From NCBI GenBank assembly GCA_963995525.1, contig OZ023209.1:14835576-14899575 (forward strand): 64,000 bases of DNA, in the 5' to 3' direction. Origin of the DNA: Escarpia spicata (Eukaryota; Annelida; Polychaeta; Sabellida; Siboglinidae). The position numbers and the translations under genes were made by a program. The notes under the pieces were generated by a model, which was not told where the DNA came from, ran no database searches, and saw only the letters and a list, made by a program, of their open reading frames with translations. This document shows, in pieces, positions 56,061 through 64,000 of this stretch; within the stretch, counting starts at the first letter, position 1, and each line of letters opens with the position of its first letter.

Positions 56061-57805
56061 GAACTCAGAACTTAGAATCAATTTATTTGACCTATAAATA
56101 CGATACATATACAATGGAGATTCCCATTAAGATATATAATATCGCTAGCACAGGAGCCACCCCATAAATATAAACAAACAACAAAATTTACATGTCACAA
56201 ATCAGAATAGCATATGACTTGTTTTATAGTTAATAATTACTCAGTGAGTCATACATACATACATAATACAAGGATTGATTATATGTACTCTTGTACAAAT
56301 TGATATGGATACTTAGGTATACATTTCAATATGTATTACGAATTACAAGTAAAGCAATTATGAATACGACAACTGGATTCATAATTTAATTCTAGACGTT
56401 GTGAAAAAAGCTATACCCTGAGCATAATACAAATACATTTTGTAAAAGATAATATTACGAATATTCCGCATGCTTATACAACACAATGTACTTATTTCAT
56501 CAGCGCAAAATGTTTGAAAATAAATTACAACATATGTACTGCCACAACATGAACGTAGTGTGAGAATAACAAGTTCAGCGTTCGTATTGTTGTTGTCCAC
56601 GGTTGGCTAGGCGGATAGGCGGTTAGGCGGTTGAGAGCAGTGTCGTAGGTCGAGGAGAATCGGTCGCTGGCCGTAGACGTCCAGGTAATATAGGTTAGAA
56701 ACCGGTTCCGGTACAGCTGCCACGCCTCAAGAGTAAAAGTCCATATAAAAGTCGATAAAAAAACTGAAGATATTCCTGGGATATTCTCAATTCAGTATAT
56801 AGAAACACGAACACTTTATAAAATTCAAAACCATGAAATATTTGACTACTTTACACGCAGAGTCCGGGAGCAGCCATACTGCGGCGCATCAACCGCGTAT
56901 ACGTGTGATTCTCGTTTAATTCCGCCATCGGTAATAACTCCACGCAACACTTGATGAAAGAGCGATGACAAACTGTCAAATAACTACAACGAAGTACCCG
57001 CAAGGATCAGTGTTACTGCTACAGTGAATCCGATAGCGTAGTATGCCTGTCTAACGTACACTCGCACAAAAGATCACCGTAATCATAGACATGGCACAAC
57101 CATCCATTCTGTGACGTTTGCAAACCGGTGGCTGTTTTCGTAAGAGAGAAAGCAATAAGGTAAAATCAAATGTGTCTTATAATGCGCCGAATCCAAACCA
57201 CGGGATAGCATATAAACAGTGTTTTACTCCCGGATCATCTTACGTCCCGCCTCATGACATGCCTATTCACTGTAGCACCAACACAACTTTGGTCTCGCTG
57301 CAACTACCGTGCGAAGGTTATTCTTTCGTATGTGTCCGACACTCTCTGGTAGCAGGTATTACTTTATACAGGTAAATTAATTTGAGCATGGAACGTGAAT
57401 ACCTAAGCACCAAGACAACAGAAAGTGAATTTAAAATTCTTCACCATGACTGAGATTCCGATGTCGTATCCACTACTCCCCATAAACACATCTTCAATTA
57501 AATACTTTAATTACTCTAATTCTTTTCCTAAAAAATAAATCAGGCATATTAATGTTTGAAGGCCGAGAAACACGCCACAAACGGAGCACGGAGCTGACAT
57601 GCAGCTGACAATGTTTAATACCCTCTAGATACTGAGCGTTAACCGACGGGTAGAAAAAACAAGAAGACGTAACGATGCGTGTTTCCTGGGTTATCAGTAG
57701 ATTATCAATATACGCGCGGAATGTGTGCATACAATGGCTCTGGAAAATACGTTTACATAATGAACGTGTATGGAAACGGTAAACTAGTAATTACCGAAAC
57801 AGTCC
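56060..57805. other. Stretch with no recognised gene
   Basis: AT-rich sequence. At its left edge AATAAATTGATTCTAAG on the minus strand may be another retroposon tail. Nothing else is identifiable. Confidence 0.4.
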
Positions 57806-57809
57806 AACC

Positions 57810-58620
57810 ATTTAATAATAATAATAATATTTTTATTTTGTTAAGCGCCACATCCTATATTGTATACAGTATACAAATCTATGTTAAAAATAATACATTT
57901 GAATAAAAACAATAATTGTTATATCATAGATAAAATGAACTAATAATAATAGTAATTAAGACAATAAATATAGTAGAAGTAGAAAAGGAATGTGGTATAA
58001 AATGTCATCAAATAAAATAGTAAAGATCATATTATTATTATTTTAATAAATAAACTAAAATTAATGTAAACATAAATAAATTAGGCTAAAATGTATATGA
58101 AAAATAAATAAATAAATAGGTAAATAAATAATAAATAAACGTTAAACATCAATCAGCTATGGTAAAACAGTGTTGGTAATCGTCCGAATTACATATATAC
58201 GCTGCAGTGAACAGGTGAGTCTTCAAGACAGATTAAAATGATTCCTGTGATGTTTTGCTGGTAACACTTGACGGCAGAGCGTTCCACACTGTTGCCGCTG
58301 CGTGAGCAAATGTACAGTCATCGGCTCTGCTGCGTATTCTCGGGACAGCTAGAGCGTGGCAGTCAGCAGACCGAAGACGTCTGGCTGGCATGTAGATACG
58401 CACGATTTTTTGCATGTAGACAGGCGATAGGTCTTCGTGCAGCGCCTTGTACGTAAGCGTAAGCACAGCGATTTTGAATGTAATGCGCTGTTGAATATGT
58501 AGCCAGTGCAGTTCGCGAAGAATAGGGTTCGCACTTTCACAACGAGCCTGTCGAAAGAAATTGACGATGACCCGGACATTTTGGTTAAAAAGCCAATTTT
58601 TGTTTTAAGGTGACCAATAG
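57810..58620 (-). mobile_element. Family B LINE, 3' fragment
   Basis: The minus strand carries the terminal domain (LTLTYKALHEDLSPVYMQKI, RRLRSADCHALAVPRIRSRA, AATVWNALPSSV) and a 3' UTR ending GTGGCGCTTAACAAAATAAA then (ATT)n. That matches the ends of the copies at 53.4 and 26.5 kb. Confidence 0.88.
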
Positions 58621-58979
58621 GGTTTCCTGAACTCCCCCCCCCCCAAAAAAAAACCTGGGGAACTTTATTTTACCCCAATCCTTGTTTTGGGGTGTTTCGG
58701 TCCAATTTCGAAGTAACATTATTTGTTTGCGTGTGTTAATAATAATTTTAACTGTTTCATTTATTGGTTAATACGTTTGTAATGATCTGTATACTGGTCT
58801 ATTAAGCCACACATTAATGATGATTAACCAATAATTAATTAGTAATATATTTCTTATATAGCATTCCGTCCCAACGTTGTTCTGGGATTTAATTAACATA
58901 TTAACTAAGATCACATGAATGTCACTTATACCCCAAACAGTGAATGGTATAGCATTCAAACTTGAATATAACTAGGAGA

Positions 58980-60900
58980 GATCATAAATGTCCTACCTGT
59001 AATCTTTTTTTATTACACCATTTGTTAAACATCATCATCAGCATTGTCATCGTCGTCACTGTCGGGTAGCTGTATAAGAGTTGGGCTGTTTGCGCACTGT
59101 CCTTGATATTTGCAGTGGACGCTAAAGTTGCAAGACACGTTATCTTGGCGCTTGCAAGAGCAACGGATCTCTTATAGAAGATGTTAGGATGCTGGTTCAT
59201 TGTCTGTGATGACGGGCACTACTGAGTGTGCGTCACAGTGGAAGCCACATTTATTTCTGTCCAGTACTGTCTTCAGATTAACCCAAGTAGAAACCTGTAG
59301 GTGCACTCTGTGTGAATGGAAGTAGCATGCTCGACTTGTCGGCGGCATTCTTTCAATGGCGACATACTTTGATGAAATTATGTGCATGTATCGTAGGTCG
59401 TCGAGACTTACATTTCAATTGCTTTTGGTGTAAAGTGAAACCAAATACCACTCCCCAGCAGTTGCAATGTCTGCGCTCGGTGCAGTGTTACTGCCAAATA
59501 TGGCAACGGATGTTCTCAGCTCTGTTGAAGATCCTAGAACGTTCATGTGTTTGACTTTGCCAATACCGTAGACAGCTGACACAAAAAGTCATTGTGTCAC
59601 AGCCAGACATAGCGTGTGCAAATGGCAAGCATTTACACATCTCCTTTCCGAGAGCATGGTCATCAACGCTGATACTGATTAGTTTGTGCTTGGTTTGCAT
59701 ATAAATAGTGGACTTCTTAGGCATACGGTAAACAGAATTACAAGCAGATCTGTATCATCACAACGGACACATACGTTCTCGTGGGATTTTGCAACTTCGA
59801 GGATTCACTTCGCAATTGTAGTATCCGCATCTCCTTCTTCGCCAGTGTGACACACCTCGATACCTTCTTTCAGCAGGTAAGTAGAGAGGAGATTAATGAA
59901 ATGCTGTTTGTTGTGCTTGTTTGAAAGAAAACTACTTTGTGTGAAGGCACTGGAGTGTTACGTCCAACCAACACATCAGCGAAAGAATCTTGCCCAATTT
60001 ACGTCGCTTCTGTTCGGGTTCCTTGGTGGTGAGCACTTCATAACTGTCGAACACTACGAGCCAGGCCCTATCGTGTGCTGCCAACTGTAGAACATACATC
60101 ACATAAGATGAACAGACTTTATGAAAGGTACATGTTTTTGGCCAGGGTATCTGATGCAGAACGGCCCATCCATCCACAACTGTGGCTTTGACGTCAATTG
60201 CATCATTGCAGACAACATGGGGATCGAAGGTGGCGATGTACGAAACTAATTTAGACTTCACTGGCCTTCGCATTGTGTCATTGTCGTGGAATAAAGCTGG
60301 GGCTCCGGCTGCTAGCTCATGTGAGAAAACACTGCGATCTGGTGATCCAGAAGTATATGCCCTGGCCTATTGGCTCTCTGGTACAACTCCGGCAACGACA
60401 TGTGCACTTCTTTTCCATCTTTCAATTTGACAGTTTTCTTCATAACTGGAAAGATTTTCACCTGGTCTGACTTCCTGAGAACGACGTCTCCGTACTTCTG
60501 ATCTGTGATCTTCTGTTAGATTTTCATTCCAATATCCACATTGACTCTCTCATCAGCTATGACCACAGTAGCAACAGTTTGCAGGTGCTCGTCACTGTCA
60601 GTGGAAAATGAGTTGTGACTTCGCAGAAAGGTCAGGAATTTGGCGAGATCAGTGGTGTCCTGTTTGTGGCGACAGTGAGTTTAATAACGAGTTGGCATAC
60701 ATTCTGATGGAACAACCTGGTTTGTTGTAACCTCTCGAGGTCGTATGAGTTGGCATACATTCTGATGGAACAACCTGGTTTGTTGTCTGAGATGATTTAG
60801 TCACATTTTTGAGGTAGTGTAAAGTTCTTTCCACATTTGTCATGGATATAATGATCACCTGCATTATTGAATTGTTCAGCCAACCCATTCAACAATAGTT
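58980..60900 (-). pseudogene. Frameshifted copy of an invertebrate PIN-like / GCDT-motif gene
   Basis: Minus-strand pieces from several frames line up as one intronless protein of about 570 residues: an N-terminal block (NVERTLHYLKNVTKSSQTTN, LQTVATVVIADERVNVD), DVKATVVDGWAVL, WLVVFDSYEV, YLLKEGIEVCHTGEEGDADT, CDDTDLLVIL, LPFAHAMSGCDT, VYGIGKVK, and a Cys-rich end (IRCSCKRQDNVSC). DTDLL and the acidic EGDAD resemble a PIN/FEN-type metal centre. I recall this as a large uncharacterised family, often multicopy in corals and molluscs. At least four frameshifts and stops make this copy inactive. Confidence 0.7.
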
Positions 60901-61165
60901 GCCAACTTTATTTTATATAATTACTCAAACAGAGATTTCGGATTTAAAATACTATCTTACTAACTATGAATTTTTCACTAATAAACCAACCAAGATATAC
61001 CGTTACGCCTTGGCTACAAAATTATGAACAATGTCATGTTTGGCTTTCTATACAACATATTTTCAAATCGCTCAAGCACAAATGCATTATAATCCGTAAC
61101 AATCATTACATAAATTGAATATAACATTTCTAACAATTTGTAAGCAAGTAATTAATACAATAGCT
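60900..61165. other. AT-rich spacer
   Basis: No recognisable feature between the PIN-like pseudogene and the next LINE. Confidence 0.4.
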
Positions 61166-61170
61166 GTTAT

Positions 61171-62262
61171 TTATTTAGAATATAGATCCGTTGCGTAAAA
61201 TGTATCGAATTTTTGCGAGTTAATGGATGCGGCATTCTGGAGTCGCTGCAATCGACCGATGTTATTGGTTGAGGTACCAAACAGTAGAGAGTTGCAGTAG
61301 TCCAAACGGGATGTAATCATGGCACTGACTACCCGTTCCGCTGTCAGTTGAGTGAGGTAACGGTGAATGAACCCGATATTGCGCAGGTGCAGCGAGCAAG
61401 TTCTGATAGTGCGTGACACTTGCACAATCATATCCAGGGGTCTACCAAGGTGGTCGCCGAGATTTCTAACATGATCAGTTGCACTGATTTCATCAGTCCC
61501 GACGAGCACACGATGTCAAATTACGATAGCAGATGCCGATTTAGAGAAAACCCGTAGAATTTCTGTTTTGGTGTCATTCATGAGCAGATAATTCCATGTC
61601 ATCCATTCCTTCACGTCATCAATACATCGCTCGATACGACGCATGGCGGTCCCCAGAGAAGATGCATCCAGGTCGAACTGACAGAACAGTTGTAGATCAT
61701 CGGCGTAGTGGTAATATTTTAAGTCGTGTTTGCGAATGATAATCACCGATCGGCTGCACGTATAGCGAAAATAATAGTGGTCCCAACACTGACCACTGCG
61801 GCACTCTCGTTAACAAAGTCGTCTCGCTGGATAAAATGCGGTCGATGACGACACTCTGCTTGCGATTGCTTAGGTAAGGTTCCAGCCAATGGAGAATCAC
61901 TCCGGTGATGCCGTAGCGTCATTGTAGGCGATCCAGTAGTATTGTGTGATCTACTGTGTCAAATGCGGCGCTTAGATCGATGAGTACAACGATTATCTAC
62001 GGTCTAGCGCGTTCCTGATCTCGTTGATTACCCACAGTAGGACTGTCTCAGTCGAGTGGTTTCGCTTGTATGCGGACTGAAATATATCCGTAGGTGATTC
62101 ATTGGCTAGGTGAATGTTCAATCTGTTGGCCACAACCTTTTCAATTACTTTCGAAAGTTGGGACAAATTGCTGACTGGGCGGTAGTTACTTAAGGTATTC
62201 TTACACATTGACGGCTTCTTCAGAAGAGGATGCACAAATACTCGCTTCAGTTCATCCGGCAT
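61171..62262 (-). mobile_element. CR1/L2-like LINE, RT region
   Basis: Minus-strand order: FVHPLLKKPS, LSNYRPVSNLSQLSKVIEKV, FQSAYKRNHSTETVLLWVIN, WSVLGPLLFSLYVQPIGD, YYHYADDLQLFCQFDL, YLLMNDTKTEILRVF, LGDHLGRPLDMIVQVSRTIR, SRLDYCNSLLFGTS. The RT active site is intact, but frame breaks separate the blocks. It lacks endonuclease and the terminal domain. Closely related to family B. Confidence 0.9.
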
Positions 62263-64000
62263 TTGCTATATTTCGGATGCTATTCACGTAACACATGAGG
62301 GATGTTTCATCCATGTAACTCGAATGGAGTTACTTAGCCTGCGCTTTCAAAGAAGCTACAGCTGAATACATCATATACGATTTTATCATATTCACAGCAA
62401 AGGCTCGTGTGTAACTTCGTGGAGAAGTATGCAATATGAAATCACGACTTGCTGCCCGCCCCAACATCGTGCAGGCAGAACCTTATATACTTTAATTACT
62501 GTAACTATAGCTTTTATATCACTAAGCTATACATTAAATCTAGCATAACAGTAGCTTAGTGATAAAATATAATATAATTAATATAAAAATGTCTTCTTTA
62601 AAACTCCCCCGAAATTCTTGTACCAAAGAACTTTCAATTATTCTTCTATATATATACAGCTATATGAATATATATATGTATATATATATATATATTCTCT
62701 CTCACACACAGGTACGCACGCACGCACGCATACACGCACGCATACACACACACACACACACGTACTCACGCACGCACACATACGTTATGCTTCAGTGCAG
62801 TGATATAAATGTTTTTATACAATTGTGAGTTACACTATCGCCGATTTGATACCAATCTGTTCTTTACTAGACGGCTACATCGTGTAAAAGTCCACCTTAT
62901 GTAAGACAAATCTCCTCCAGGACATCCCGTAAGCGACATATCGGCGTAAGTTCACACAAGTCGCTGATTAATGTGCATAAATACAAACATGTTGTAACTC
63001 AAACCTAAATACAACATTGATATGATCGCTTGGAGAATCGACTGGGTAAACTTAGCAAGACAACCACACACATTGTTCGTTGTTTTTATCATGTCAGTCT
63101 GTCTATGTCGGTCTGCTACCGACTACTTTCATTTTCACGTTATGTAATTCCAATCTCCATCTTTGTCACTTGTGGCACATAAATGACCTCCCACCTAGCC
63201 TTACAGCAATGACATGGGTCGTTGGGCACCCGAAGTTCAGTTGGCGACAATCCAATTCACCGTCAGGTGGCACATGTCCTGGATTAGGTATGCACTCTCT
63301 TTCTGGTTGTTTCTCCGTCTTGTTCAACGGTTCTGTCCTATACTATAGTCTGGGTTTTGAGATTACTCGTAAGTTGCATATGCTCTTTAAAGGGAAAAAA
63401 AAACAATTGTGTGGGCCGATACACCTAACAGAGTTAATACAACCTAACCATTTGCAACTACATTCTACAATATTACGCTTGTGATGTACTCAGAATGTAT
63501 TTTCAGTATGGGAAATTCTGGTGAACTCTTTCAGTTCCCGCCAGCCGACAGGTTCCCAATGCTTGACATGTAAGCGCTTAGAGCTTCCTTAACCATGACG
63601 CGTCAAATGCCCTTGTTTCCTTGATCGACATGTACGCGAATATGCCAGTTTATATGTTGGTTTCTCGTATTCCCTACCATTCAGATTTACACTTGTAATA
63701 ACTGTTACAACGCCATGCACTGTAATATGTGGACGTACACATATTTAGTAGTTACAGCTCCAAAATAAATTCGGTGACGCACAGTAGAATACCATTCTCA
63801 GTTTGGCAACTGGCGAACTGGGGAGAGTGGGCATTAGTGACGTCAGGCATATATCACAGTGGCGGTGTCCGTTCAATTTAAATGGTGTGTGTTCAACTAA
63901 GTTATACAAGTAAACTGCTAATATAATATTCTTGATTGTCGATTGTAATTGCTAATCGTTAGTTTTTATTAACTCTTTTAGATGCATAAGCCCGAAAAGG
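62263..64000. other. Right edge, no gene recognised
   Basis: It contains a short TA tract and CACG/CA tract (about 62645-62785). The remaining 1.2 kb has only short open frames with no recognisable family. Confidence 0.4.

Overview
The window is eukaryotic. It shows spliced exons with GT..AG borders, introns of several kilobases, degraded non-LTR retrotransposons and very abundant microsatellites and minisatellites. The host gene's protein, the mix of LINE clades and a degraded PIN/GCDT-type gene point to a marine invertebrate, most likely a mollusc or other lophotrochozoan. That placement is inference; nothing here fixes the species.

One gene dominates. Between about 44.5 kb and 1.6 kb, on the minus strand, I could chain 23 coding exons whose splice phases all agree, with no internal stop. 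Together they encode about 1,025 residues of a secreted or membrane protein: signal peptide, VWA_N region, VWA domain with a DxSxS metal site, tandem Cache domains and a Cys-rich juxtamembrane region. Exon by exon it follows CACHD1 (VWFA and cache domain-containing protein 1), the alpha2delta-like modulator of calcium channels and Frizzled/LRP6 signalling. The transmembrane segment and cytoplasmic tail are not convincingly found and probably lie beyond the left edge. A 200-N assembly gap removes the acceptor of exon 11.

The introns hold most of the sequence: a 53-bp minisatellite (4.5-7.5 kb), a 3.2-kb TAGTG/TAGTC satellite (16.1-19.3 kb), a CCGC array, a 35-bp and a 17-bp minisatellite, long CA/TG tracts, and LINE copies at 14.5-16.1, 22.9-26.5, 29.7-31.3 and 41.8-43.7 kb. 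The LINE at 22.9-26.5 kb carries a nested hAT-like element with a perfect 8-bp target duplication, and also a short retroposon tail. Several tandem arrays begin at, or within about 20 bp of, CACHD1 5' splice sites. In intron 6 the repeat unit itself contains the splice-donor sequence. This is the most unusual feature of the window.

Upstream of the gene (44.6-64 kb) I see no intact gene. The region holds a GT array, a 1.5-kb 15-bp minisatellite that has expanded inside an older SINE/LINE-tail-like repeat, three minus-strand LINE copies of one CR1/L2-like family, and a frameshifted minus-strand copy (59.0-60.9 kb) of an invertebrate PIN-like nuclease family recognised by its DTDLL and GCDT motifs.
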